The notes beneath the pieces were generated by a model. That model did not search any database, was not told where the DNA came from, and was given only the letters and a program-made list of their open reading frames with translations. A stretch of 64,000 nt of DNA from Bactrocera neohumeralis (lineage: Eukaryota > Arthropoda > Insecta > Diptera > Tephritidae): assembly GCF_024586455.1 (NCBI RefSeq), contig NC_065921.1, positions 66,031,528 through 66,095,527 of the forward strand, in the 5' to 3' direction. This document shows positions 1 through 10,929 of this stretch, one piece after another. Position numbers and translations under genes: made by a program. The stretch's first letter is position 1, and every line of letters starts with the position of its first letter.

Positions 1-730
1 GGACATTACTACACAAAACCATATTTGTCAGGGTTAAGCATGAACAAATCCAAGGGTAGATTAACGACGAAGTATGGATACTGGACGGAGGAGAGGAAGC
101 AATGCCCAATGATATAATTTTAATCATATCTCCCCACTATCACACACCCACACGACACAAGAAACCAAAGTAGTTTATTTAGAAAGTGCAAAGCAAGGAA
201 GAAAAACACAAATTAATTTTTCTTTTGACTTCCTCAACCCAAACACTTCCACGAAGAGAAAAAGTCACGGCATGCTTTGGCTCGGTTTCGAACATACGGC
301 TGACAAGAAAGCGCGCCAATTTATACATTTTAAATACACCACGTTAGCACGATGCGCTATGCAACGTCGGCAAAATATGCCGGTCATAGCACACTGGTTG
401 TTTTCGTGCTGTTGCTCTACTTCCATTCAATATTAACGCATGTACTTCGCCGCATAGCGGGGGGCAATCGACCGAGAATACGTAGCAAAACAACAAACCC
501 AAAAAATGCAACAACTCGTCAAATGAATGAAAATTCATCCAATATGCCAACAATTCATTTTGCCAGACAGCTCGAATTTTGTGGTCTGTTATTTCGCATT
601 ATCTGCACTTAGCCGCTTATCAATAGCAATAATTGTATTTATACATATTTAACGGATTTTTAGCAAACAGTAAAAAAATATGTTAAAAGAAATTGATATT
701 ATGAATAAAATTAAATTAGACTAGTAAAGG
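1..730. other. Intergenic or 3'-flanking sequence, no supported gene
   Basis: About 730 bp with mixed composition. Short open frames exist on both strands around 344-612, but they overlap each other and have no recognisable domain or codon bias, so I treat them as chance. The part next to 731 should hold the 3' UTR of the minus-strand exon that ends there. Confidence 0.5.
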
Positions 731-1015
731 TTAAGTTTGCTCTCGCTCACCTGCTTCGGCTTCCGATTTTGGTTTCTTATCGTCATTCTCTGTTGCTGTA
801 GTCACCTTATCTGCTTTCTTATCGTTAGCTTCGTCATCAGCACCTGTACTATTTTTCTTCTCTGCCGCAGCAGCAGGTTCTGGACTTGCTGTACCACTAG
901 CGGCTACGTCTTTCTTATCGTTCTCTGGCGCTTTCTCCGCTGTTGATGCCGCAGTATCGCCTGCGGCTTTTGTCTCCTCTGTTTTGTTCTCGCTTTCCTT
1001 TAAGCATAATCGCAT
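731..1015 (-). CDS. Lys/Glu/Ala-rich hydrophilic protein, probable 3'-terminal exon (partial gene)
   Basis: An open frame of about 94 codons ends in a stop at 731-733. Its composition is almost entirely Lys, Glu, Ala, Asp, Thr and Ser, with repeated KKD/DDKK and AAAEK-type runs, so the product should be unstructured and highly charged. Codon use is GC-rich (GCC, GCG, GAG), unlike the AT-rich surroundings, which supports real coding. The first Met (1013-1015) has a poor start context. Six codons into the frame, the minus strand reads TGCTTAAAG followed by GAAAGC, a possible splice acceptor with a branch-like CTAAT upstream, so I favour a terminal exon whose upstream exons I could not find. I do not recognise the family. 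Acidic/lysine-rich chromatin or chaperone-like proteins look similar, but low complexity makes any assignment unsafe. Confidence 0.5.
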   Translation of the reverse strand: MRLCLKESENKTEETKAAGDTAASTAEKAPENDKKDVAASGTASPEPAAAAEKKNSTGADDEANDKKADKVTTATENDDKKPKSEAEAGEREQT

Positions 1016-3332
1016 TAGAATTTTAAAAAATAATTACTTGAGTATACAATAAAAAATAAGATATAAAGTCATAATAGCGAAAAACCCATTGACATAGATT
1101 TTGGAGGTTATGGATAGCTTTTAAGCACACTATAAATTGTATATGTATTTTAACATTAAAAGGCTGTTCTAAAGCTGTACTTTTGGAAAATGTACACATA
1201 TTATGAAGAAACACCATGGCAAAAACACATATGGTGCTTGTATAAATAATTGAAAGGTTAATACTTTGCACTTATTTGTAATTGTCGTTGAAGTGTTAAC
1301 GTGACATGAAAATCGTAGGTTTTGTTTAGAAAAAAAAAACGTAACTAAAGATACACCGAAGCTATAATAATCTCGATAGCGGCAAAAAAAAATTATAAAA
1401 GAACTTAATATTTTTTTTGATCGGTCATTTTGGATGGCAACTTTATCCGCTAGTGGCCCTTTGAAAATTTATTTGGAGATTGTTGCATTGTTTTGTACGT
1501 TAACTTATGCCAAAAACTGAGACTAGTTAGCTAAAAATGCCTAGTAGGCTAAATAATGGCTAACTAAATAAAAACTTCGTGGCTAACCTAATGTACACTT
1601 TTCTGAGCATAAAATGTATTTGAACATTCTATTAAGTAAAAGATTAGTTAAATTCTTTGTGATGTTTGGTATTGTTTTATCTTTCGCTGTCAAACACTTA
1701 AAAACAATCTACTCTGTTCGAGATATAAAAATTATGTTGGAATAAGGACAAAAACGAATCTTGTATGACACTCGGTATTGCAAAAGGCATGCTAGGATTT
1801 TATAAATTATATGTTCAAAAGTTCAATTTTAAAATTTGTTTTGTGAATAATTTCTTAATTTTGTAATAATTTGTTTTGGTAATGAGCCTATTTTTATGAA
1901 ATATCCAATGAATTTGTTATGAAGTCACTTATATAAGATAGGTTAAACTTTTTTTAAATTCCATTTAATATTTGTTTCACATTTGCATTCAGTAGAAATA
2001 TAGTATATGGATTAAATCTCTCAATAGTTGTGTTTTAACCTGATCTATCCTATTGCTTTGTCCATAACTGTAATTGTAAGCTCATGTTCCAACACATTGT
2101 GGCAGTATTTTATGTATAGTGCACCCAGCACCCACTTATATACTCTTATTTGTTAGCATAATGACACTTGTCGAGCACTTGAAAATAGGTTAACGGTTGC
2201 CTTCTCAAACAATTCACCCCCACCAAGTCTGCCATAGGGATAACATTCTCAAATCCGCATTACAAAATGCTCGGCAATTGTAAATACATTCATCCATGTA
2301 ACTGGTATACACATATGAAAATATATACTTTTTCGCCTTTGTTTTTCTCCGGCATTCGTTTAACTTCTGCCTTTGCCAAACGCGCCAACAACGAGTTAGT
2401 GACATAAATGAATGAATATTCGCTTTCGCTTGTTATACGAACATTAAGGCGAATTTAAATAAAATGCAAAATTTCCATCTAGATGAATTCGCTGGCGTAT
2501 CAACGAAAAGGCCATTCAAAAGGCGGCAAGCGAGGAAAGCCCATATAAAATGTGTAGTAGGTGAAAATGAACCGACGCCATGTTTATATACCACCACGAC
2601 ACGGCACTGCACGGCATAGCAAATACACGACGCAGCGCAGCGCGGCGCAACGAAACAGTAAAACGACGTTCATTGAAAAAAAATTAAGATGAAACGATGA
2701 AAGCGAAAAATCCAACGAATGTGTCGCGCTTTAAACTTTTTCTTTTCACTTTTAGATGTAAAACACTTTAAATTTATGCACACTTTTATAGTGGTACAAA
2801 ACTTTCAACATAAACTGATACTTTGGAATACTTTTTAGTAATTTACATACCATATTTACTATGTTTTTTGCCCGAAAAAATCTTTCTCGCCGTTTCCCTG
2901 GCACGAAATTCACTTATGGAAAATACACTCAACTATTTTATTAATTCCTCTTCGCCATAAGCTTCTTCTTCTTAACTACGCAGGATTGATATTTTTGGTA
3001 TCAATATATGTATGCGTATACATAATCGGATTTTTAAAAATTTACTAAAATCGCTTAGCGCTTATATTATTTACGAAATGTTTTAAACTTATAACTTACA
3101 AACTTTTAGTTTTCTTTTCAAACTTTTATATACGCTTACATGGATATAAAATTGCTTGCAGCATTGAAATTACTATTAAAACTATTATATTAAAAACATT
3201 TCATAATATACGATACAAAAAAGACATTCGTTTTTTTCATATTATGTGCCGATAACTTTATACATATTTTGATAGCATTGCGAATATCGGTATATCGGCT
3301 TATCGCTTTGGCACATTGGTACATACATAACT
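1016..3332. other. Intergenic or intronic region between the Lys/Glu-rich exon and Fen1
   Basis: Mostly AT-rich and without a recognisable gene. A GC-richer island at about 2460-2720 has a 52-codon plus-strand frame starting at 2464 and, on the minus strand, a TATA-like TATATAAAC just upstream of an ATG. It could be the promoter or 5' exon of the minus-strand gene that ends at 731, but I have no splice evidence linking them. The rest shows nothing I can interpret. Confidence 0.4.
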
Positions 3333-3342
3333 GCGCGCCAAC
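3333..3342 (+). promoter_or_regulatory. E2F-like site upstream of Fen1
   Basis: The plus strand reads GCGCGCCAAC, which on the minus strand is GTTGGCGCGC. This contains the TTGGCGC core of an E2F site, and it lies 88 bp upstream of the Fen1 start codon. Replication and repair genes are commonly E2F-regulated, so the position fits. Degenerate DREF-like TATCGG/TATCGC motifs lie just upstream (about 3284-3306), but none is a perfect TATCGATA. The role is inferred from motif and position only. Confidence 0.35.
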
Positions 3343-3430
3343 GAAATCTTCATTTATTCATATCAATTCTTCTATACAATAAAGTTCTGCATTTATTTCA
3401 TTTATCCTGAACAAAATATAAAACCACACG

Positions 3431-4824
3431 ATGGGAATTTTGGGATTAGCGAAATTGATAGCAGATATTGCACCGTCCGCAATAAGGGAAAATGAAATCA
3501 AAAACTACTTTGGTAAGTTAAATTTGTTGTAAGGTATGACATTTGTTTGGCATTAACATACCAACGTTTCCAGGACGTAAAGTGGCTATTGATGCATCGA
3601 TGTGTCTCTATCAGTTTCTAATTGCCGTTCGTTCTGATGGCGCCCAACTAACAACAGTGGATGGCGAACCTACCTCACATTTAATGGGTATGTTTTATCG
3701 AACTATACGAATGTTGGAGCACGGCATTAAGCCGGTATATGTGTTTGATGGTAAGCCACCAGATCTAAAATCTGGTGAATTGGCTAAACGCGCTGAGCGC
3801 CGTGAAGAAGCACAAAAGGCCTTGGAGAAAGCCGAAGAAGCCGGCAATGCAGAAGAGGTGGAAAAATTCAATCGCCGTTTGGTGCGTGTAACTAAAGAGC
3901 ATGCGCGTGAAGCGCAGGAATTGCTTAAATTAATGGGTGTGCCATATGTAGAGGCACCCTGTGAGGCTGAAGCGCAATGTGCGGCTCTTGTAAAGGCGGG
4001 CAAAGTTTATGCCACCGCTACCGAGGATATGGATGCACTTACTTTTGGCTCAAGTGTGCTGTTGCGTCATTTGACTTTTAGCGAGGCGCGAAAAATGCCA
4101 GTTAAAGAGTTTAGCTATGATAAAGTGCTGCAAGGTTTTGAATTGACCAGCACTGAGGTAGGTACCCTAAAACAGTTGTATATTCGTGCTTATAAAATTT
4201 ATGTTCCTTTTTAGTTCATAGATCTTTGCATACTGTTGGGTTGTGATTACTGCGAAGGTATAAAAGGTATTGGACCAAAACGTGCAATTGAATTAATTAA
4301 TACTTATCGCGATATTGAGACAATACTCAAAAATATTGATCAAAAGAAATACACTGTAGCAGAAGATTGGAATTATCAAGTTGCGCGTGAGCTTTTTATA
4401 AAACCCGAAGTAACAGATCCTCTGGCTATTGAGGTAATGTGTATAGTTAAGAACATTTGAAATTTGTATTTATTTGCGTATTCTACTCTAGCTCAAATGG
4501 ACAGAACCAGATGAGGAAGGTCTGGTAAAATTTCTCTGTGGCGATCGACAATTCAATGAGGATCGTGTGCGCGCGGGCGCAAAAAAAATACAAAAATCAA
4601 AGAATACACAAACCCAAGGGCGTTTAGACAGTTTCTTTAAGGTATTTTAATAAATTTTATTTTAAAAGTTTCATTTTAAAAAGTACACATTACTATGCTC
4701 TTTCCCTAAGACTATACCGTCTGCGAATAAACCCACAACTAAGCGTAAAACAGAGGATGATAAAAAGACTGCCAACAAGAAAGCAAAGACCGGTGGCGCC
4801 GCACGTGGCAGACGCCCCAAGTAA
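3431..4824 (+). CDS. Fen1: Flap endonuclease 1, five exons, 382 aa
   Basis: Structure-specific nuclease that removes 5' flaps in Okazaki-fragment maturation and long-patch base-excision repair; nuclear. Exons: 3431-3512, 3574-4157, 4215-4433, 4492-4641, 4711-4824. All introns are GT-AG and the total of 1149 nt is 382 codons plus stop (human FEN1 is 380 aa). The start begins MGILGLAKLI, as expected because the N-terminal Gly contacts DNA. Visible metal ligands: D34 in IDASMCLYQF, the Asp of YVFDGKPP, both acidic residues of PCEAEAQC, the Asp pair of TEDMDAL, and the Asp of the GCDYCEGIKGIGPKRA helix-hairpin-helix segment. A PIP box (QGRLDSFF) near the C terminus binds PCNA, followed by a Lys/Arg-rich tail. 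No lesion is seen. It converges on IntS8. Confidence 0.97.
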
Positions 4825-4935
4825 GATTGTTGTTGAAATTGTAGTGAGTTGAATTTAATAACTGACTATAAATAGCGAATAAGCCTGTTTAGTAATTTAA
4901 GTATATTTTTGAAAACATCGGCGTTCCATGTTAAA

Positions 4936-4941
4936 ATTAAA
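4936..4941 (+). terminator. Candidate Fen1 polyadenylation signal (ATTAAA)
   Basis: ATTAAA 112 nt after the Fen1 stop codon, in an otherwise signal-poor 3' flank. The nearer 3' sequence lacks AATAAA. The assignment is positional only. Confidence 0.35.
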
Positions 4942-5040
4942 ACATTGTTAAAATTCTTCATCTATGTATGTATGTATGTCTAATATTTTTATTTGTTTAC
5001 TAATTAGTAATAACACCCAATGAAATTGTCGCAAATACAG

Positions 5041-5046
5041 TTTATT
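5041..5046 (-). terminator. Candidate IntS8 polyadenylation signal (AATAAA)
   Basis: TTTATT on the plus strand, AATAAA on the minus strand, 195 nt beyond the IntS8 stop. A second TTTATT lies at 4988-4993. With the Fen1 signal on the other strand nearby, the two 3' UTRs may come within about 100 bp of each other or overlap. Confidence 0.35.
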
Positions 5047-5240
5047 AATTATAATATTTTAAAACTTACTTTTTAACTATTTGATATTACAACAATATTT
5101 TACAATTAAGTTAAGTCTGTATATTTTGTGTCGACGTAGAAAACTGCTTACAGCTACAAGTACGGCTATGACTTAAATTACATGTTTCGTAAAGAATGGA
5201 ATAAAATAAAATTAGAGGCCAATTATGAAAACGTGTACTT

Positions 5241-8200
5241 TTACAACAAATACTGTTTGGCTAGTGCGCGTAGGAATCGTGTTTTCCGTATTGCCGCCGC
5301 TTCACGTTTGATTTCGTCATTGTTGTTCGCATTCAATTCGAGTGAGCCCATAATAGCGATCTAAGCAGGAAAATAAAATATAATATACATATGTACATAT
5401 AATTATAAAGTTTCTAAATAAGTTTCAAATTGTCAACAAGCCTACCGCTTCTAACTTTCGGCTGTGCTCTCCCTTTCGTGCATGTAAATTTATTATAAAT
5501 TCCAATAACGTTGTATCCCAAATGCAATTATAATACGCATCCATTGCATCGGTGAAATTTGAAGATTTCTCGGTAAGTTTTTTGAATACAATGCCGTAAT
5601 CGATTTCCTCCAAGAACTGCAAAACATTTTGAATAAATAAACAATTTGCAAATATACTACAAATACAAAATTTACCTGGCACAACACAGTGGCTTGCATG
5701 TGACAGCCTAAGTTCGATGAGCAACGTATCATTTTATGTATTACATAATCATCAGCTACGTTGCGTTGCAATGGAAAAGTACAGTAATCGGTGCCAGTGA
5801 TGAGCGCATTGACATAGCAACGCATTGCCGCTTCATTATTACCAATAGCTGTAGAATAAAAGTAATAATATAAGTATTACAAAAATATATGAATAAATAC
5901 CGGAAAATAAGGGAACAGCAAAATAGCATACCTAATTCCAAATCACCTTTCGTTTTCAACCATGTAATAGTTTGCGGATAATATTTCAACGCCTCTGTCA
6001 ACAGCCAATGCAAGGTCTCACACACTATACGCACGCTATACGCCAAGGGACTGCAAGAGTGAAATTAATTTAACTATTTATTTATTGCATTAATAAAACC
6101 ACACCACAACTACCTGGGTATGCCAGCGGGCCACAAATGCATATATTCACCACTCAAATCATGATTTGTATCGTCTCTAAGTATGTTTTGTATTTTTCCG
6201 AGGCATGATATGGCCAATGAGAAGATCAGCTGGTGGCGTATGCGTTTCAGAAACGGTTGCAGGCCAGTTGAAACAGCTAGGGACGGTGAATTCCGTGAAC
6301 TGCCGCCACCAGTGCCGCCGCTGCCACCAGGCCCACCGCTACGCTTCGTGGTATTCACAAACATTTGCAATACCAAATCGAATGCATCGCGGCACACCTT
6401 CTTAGAGCCCTTCATCTTCTCCATGTCAAGTACGGTGGCAGCAAAGGCAATTGGCAATTCGAGTTGTGCCAAACGCTTATCTAAGAACATTAGTGTATTC
6501 CAATCGCCTAGATTGAGCAGCATGATAGCGCAGCTTTCGATTATCTGTGACAAGAGAGTTGATATTTTGAAGTTTTAGCTGAATTTCAAACGATTAGCTT
6601 CCCATTAAAAATTAAAAAAAAATCTCTTCATTCTTCTCAAATGAGGGTTGCATACATGAACAGGATTTTGATTGATTAATTTGTATGGCCGCTATATCGC
6701 TTAGTGGTCCGAACAGAACAACATCTTCGGGGATTGTAACGTTGCTTTAGAGAATAAACCATGTCAAATTTGTGCAGATATCCCCTCAAATAACAAAGTT
6801 TTCCATGCAAGGACATCGTTGGATCGTTAAGTTTGTACGTCAGCTAGATGCTATAGTACTCCGATATCGACGGATATGTGTAAAATTTCAGATCGATACT
6901 TCAAAAATGCGAACTAGTCCAGCGTATATACAGACAGACGGACGGAAACGGACTAAATCGACTCAGCTCGTCATGCTGATCATTTATATATGCATTTTGT
7001 AGGTTCAGCGAATTTTGTGGCAACTTTATATACCATGTTTAGAGTATAAACATAAGCCAATTACTTGTTACAATATAACAGTGAGTCTAATTAATCTTAA
7101 AGTGGTTCATATATAGGAGAAAAAGCAATGTTTCACATTTAAGTCAGACGCCCTCTTACCTCTATGCGGGGTATAATGTTGTCGTTGCTTTGTAGTGAAG
7201 CCAAGCATAGTTTGCAGCGGTTACCCAGTGACTGCAGATCCAAAGTTTTCCGATTCCACTCTTCCAGGCACTGTGTAATTTGAATGAACAAAATCTCCCA
7301 GTTCACCAGCTTGCCAAGCTTTGAAACAACTGTGGTATTTGATAGCTCTTGACGTTGTGTCTCCGATTTAAGTACGCTTAGCATAGACACCGCACCGATG
7401 TAGTCCTAAAGGTAATTTAAAAAATGCTCATTGCAATAAAAAGTGGGTTGAAAAAAACTTACACTTTTAGCAGTCATCTCGCGCGCTTTGCCCAATAAAA
7501 CATAAGCAAAGTCTTGCAGAAATCCTCTTTGCATAGACATTAGCAACGATTTAATCGGTGTTGCAATCTCCCAACTTGGATTTACTGTCCACAGTGGCTT
7601 AGCTGGATTAGTAGCAGCCAACTTTACTAGAAGTTTACGCACAGTATTCGCATTTGTGCATGAGATTAGTTGACGTTCGAGTGATCCGACCTCAATGCGT
7701 ATTACTAAAAATGCAAATTTAATTAATTATAAATTAACAATTAACAATGATTTTAGGCATTTTATAACCTACTTTTCGAATTGAATTTCCATTCACTGAG
7801 CGTTGCAAGTGTCGGCACAGAGAGCTCCTCATCGGCTGTTTGCCGTTCTAGATCAAGCAATTCGGTGGCTGAGAAGAGTTGTATGTTTTGCAAGTGTTGT
7901 AGAAATTGTTTGCCAATATTTTCTTTCAATACGCTGTCTATGAGAAATCTTTTGATTGCGTTTCGTTCGCCAAGTGTACATTGCGGCAGCACATTACTGA
8001 TTGCCTGTACAATATATGGGAATTTTATTAATGTATATTAATCTATTAATAATAATATTTACTCACCTCTACAATCGCAACGAAGCAATTCATATGTCTG
8101 TATTTCTCAAAATAATCCACGCTTGTAAAAATATTTCCCTCCTCAAAAATGCTGCGTACTAAATTCAATGCTGCTACTTGCATTTCGAGTGAACGCGACT

Positions 8201-9725
8201 CTTTCAGTGAACCCTGTGAAATGGCGCCTTCAATGTCGAGTTCGAGTATGCGTCGACTTACAAGTGGTATTTCACGTATATGATTATCCTCTTGTAGGAT
8301 TTCAATGATGTCCTAGTAGTAGTAATAGTAGTAATAATAAACAATTATACTAATTTTTAACTAGAATCATTAACTTACTTTATACTGTTTCAATGACGAG
8401 GCATTAAAGCGCTCTGTTAAAGTGGTACGTTGCTCGCTACAGCCGCAAGCCAGTAGATAACCTTCCAGCTCTTCATCGTTCACGTGGCAAAAGAGATAAC
8501 CAGCCGCTGTGCGTTTAGCAGATTCGATTACGTAGTCAGCTTTCATTTCCTTCAAATTGCGCCGACACTCATTCACAGCTTCGCGTGCTTGTCGGTATTG
8601 TTTGGTATACAAGTAGAAATTAACCAAATCGAAGTAGATTTGTGCACGTAACTCGGCTAAAGAAATTTTTTGCATATTTTCGAAATTTTGTCGCATAGTT
8701 TCAGTGTCTGCGTGCAATGTTACAAATGTGTCGAAAGTGAAGACATAAAACGGTTCTGTGGACTGGCAAAGCTCCTGCAGATATTCCACGCTGTTTTGTG
8801 GTGGTATATCAGGAGCAAAAAATTGATGCATCGGCTCCATTGGCACAAACCTACACAAATAAAATATTACAAAACAAAAATACTATATTTGTTTATTTAC
8901 GTACATATTAGCCATTGAAGGACGTGCTGCTTTCATTGCAATATCTTTTAGAATTTGCAAACGTAACACCCAACGGTGGTAGAAAGTTAGCGCAAAGCGC
9001 GCAGCATGTTCATGCCCGTCAGTCGCTGTAAACCAATATTATTAATATTATTATTTATTTTTGCGTTATGCACTAATTTTCAAGAACTTACAAATTTTCG
9101 CCTGGAAATCCTGCTGCAAAGGTATACTAACCAACTTGCCAAAGCAAATCGTGCACAAATCACGCAACAAAAACAATTGCTTTGGTATTGGCAAACTCTT
9201 TTCCAATACATCTGTAATTTTATAAAAAGTTCAAATGTAATACAATTTCATATGCTATACACTCTTACCGAGATTCCACTTCAGCCATGTTGCTACTTTG
9301 AGCGTTAAAATCTTCAAAGCAATTTGTTTACGTGGTATACGTAGGCCGTCCATGTTCATCATACCAACGCCACTATTTACGCCTGCGCCTGGCGTTACCG
9401 GTATGCCTCCCGGCATATTTTCTGTGTCTGGCGAGGTTAAATCATACTGTGTTGGTATTATTACATCCGGTGTAACAGATATGAATTGTGTCATTAGTTC
9501 CAATGCGCTGGGATCTAAAATAATAATTAATTTTTTTCTTTTCCCAATTCAGAGCGTTTTCTATTTACCTGGATTAAGCTTTTGCAGGTGCTTGGTAATT
9601 AATTGTGGATCGAGTAGAAACTCAAACCAAAGTACGGTTTCGGAGTCAAGCGGCACCGCTTTTGGACGCAAAGGATCGTCCATTTTTTTATTCAAAGAAT
9701 TTGTTGCACTTTTATCAACACTCAT
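5241..9725 (-). CDS. IntS8: Integrator complex subunit 8, fourteen exons, 1031 aa
   Basis: Subunit of Integrator, which cleaves nascent snRNA and attenuates promoter-proximal transcripts; in vertebrates INTS8 recruits PP2A. Exons in gene order: 9569-9725, 9269-9514, 9092-9211, 8905-9025, 8379-8850, 8067-8312, 7773-8004, 7463-7704, 7160-7405, 6114-6544, 5932-6050, 5676-5848, 5446-5616, 5241-5360. They sum to 3096 nt and every phase joins cleanly. Landmarks shared with human INTS8 (995 aa): WFEFLL at residues 33-38 (the PP2A-binding region, from recalled literature), KWNLDVLEKSLPIP, the FWTV-like LWTVNPSWEIATP, CQFLEEIDY, DAMDAYYNCIWDTTLLE, and a C-terminal basic segment ending in KTRFLRALAKQYLL. 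Fly-specific feature: a Gly/Ser-rich insert at about residues 768-785. Intron 9 (615 bp) is the only long intron and holds a repeat. No disabling change is visible. Confidence 0.96.
6640..7040 (+). repeat. Dispersed repeat inside IntS8 intron 9
   Basis: This segment contains the CAGACAGACGGACGGAA...CTCGTCATGCTGATCATTTATATA-type sequence that recurs, diverged, at 15,400-16,550. It is non-coding and lies antisense to IntS8 inside its longest intron. Similar purine/pyrimidine-patterned repeats ending near TATATA are common in fly genomes. I cannot assign a class; a non-autonomous Helitron-like origin is only a guess. Confidence 0.5.
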
Positions 9726-9777
9726 TTATAAATTTTAGTAAAATTAACATCATATAAATGAATGCAAGTCGCTTTAA

Positions 9778-9787
9778 AACAGCTGTT
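9778..9787. promoter_or_regulatory. E-box core-promoter motif upstream of IntS8
   Basis: AACAGCTGTT, a perfect palindrome, lies 53 bp upstream of the IntS8 start codon. It matches the AWCAGCTGWT element described as a core-promoter motif of Drosophila housekeeping genes. A second, weaker ATCAGCTGGC follows about 30 bp further upstream. Position and motif fit a TATA-less housekeeping promoter. Confidence 0.45.
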
Positions 9788-10929
9788 GCTATGAAGTGTC
9801 AAATGAAATCAGCTGGCAACAGTGTTGCAAACAAAAACCAAAAGTTAATATGCAGGGCGTTTCCAATGCAGTTAGTATTTAATAGCTTCCAAGTGGTTTT
9901 ATACTCAAAAGAAATGATTTAGTTAGATACCTTAAAACTATATTTTTTAGAAGCATTATTTTAATTTATAAAAAATTTCTGTTACTTAGCATATATATAT
10001 AAAGGACACTTTAAATTGGCCTTAGTTTTTGTGCATGTGTATCACCCCGCATTCGTTGCAACAGTTAAACATAGCGGCGTCCATAACGATTTCGCAGCAC
10101 GTTAATTTTGAATGAAAAATTTGTAGTTTTTTCGGTGAAAATTCTGTATAAAAGTAATGAAATTTTAATAATTAATGTATGTAGTTTTTTGTAATATAAA
10201 ATATATCGACAGCTTTGTTAATTAAAATGAAAAATTGTCGAGTAGCGTAATGGCAATGATATACTATTGAGCAATTCACAACCTGTCGTAAAGCATCGTA
10301 AAATCGTAAAATTATAAAAAAAACAGGTGTAAAAATTTATAATTTTACGATTTTGTGAATTGAACATATATGTAGGTATATTTTTGAGCAAGCGTTTGGT
10401 GACGTGTTCTTCCTGCATCTAGTTTGAAGCTTTGCAACTTTAGCTAGTGAAATAAAAACAAAATACAAAAGTAAGATAGTCGTGTCATATATATTTTATT
10501 TACTTCTATATATTTTTCTTCATAATAAAACTAAATGCAAAGATATAAATAAAATATATAGGTACGGGTGGCCGATATAATTTTTCGCGTCTTTGTGGTT
10601 AGGGTTATGTTTTATATTTGAAGTCTATTAGAAACTGGTTAGTGTTAATATTAAAAATAAAAACCTGTGTAAAATGCTTAGTGGAGTTTATATTAAAGCG
10701 TCCGCTGTCATGAATGAATTGCTAGCACAGCAAACGGAACGCTGACAGAAATGTCTGCAGATTTAGACGTTTGAACAAATATCACTAATAGTTAAAGTCC
10801 AATATTCTGTTTGGTGCTAGTGAAGCAATGCGATCCCTATTCGGAAACATGGATCCAAGGGCCTTAATTCTGCACAACAGACTGCTGTGAAACACAGAAC
10901 CGGAAGTTTACGTAAGACGATAAGACCAT
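9788..10929. other. Intergenic stretch upstream of IntS8
   Basis: Besides the short inverted-repeat element at 10,272-10,362 I see no gene here. Between 10,700 and 10,740 there is a weak stem formed by AGCGTCCG and CGGAACGCT. The sequence from about 10,800 to 10,930 may already belong to the 3' region of the adjacent minus-strand LINE. Confidence 0.4.
10272..10362. repeat. Short MITE-like inverted-repeat element, 91 bp
   Basis: The ends are CAATTCACAA and TTGTGAATTG. Inside, AAATCGTAAAATTATA pairs with TATAATTTTACGATTT, so almost the whole element folds into one hairpin, with a 19-nt unpaired bulge on the left arm that looks like a partial duplication (CGTAAAGCATCGTAAAATCG). There is no coding capacity. 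I saw no second copy in this window and no convincing target-site duplication, so the class is unknown. Confidence 0.55.

Noticed and set aside
352..612. 86-codon plus-strand open frame
   Set aside because: Overlaps an equally long minus-strand frame, no domain, no codon bias; chance length for this composition.
2214..2405. Minus-strand open frame as an upstream exon of the 731-1015 gene
   Set aside because: No donor site with the right phase and no recognisable content.
3695..4003. 102-codon minus-strand frame inside Fen1 exon 2
   Set aside because: Antisense shadow of a GC-balanced conserved exon.
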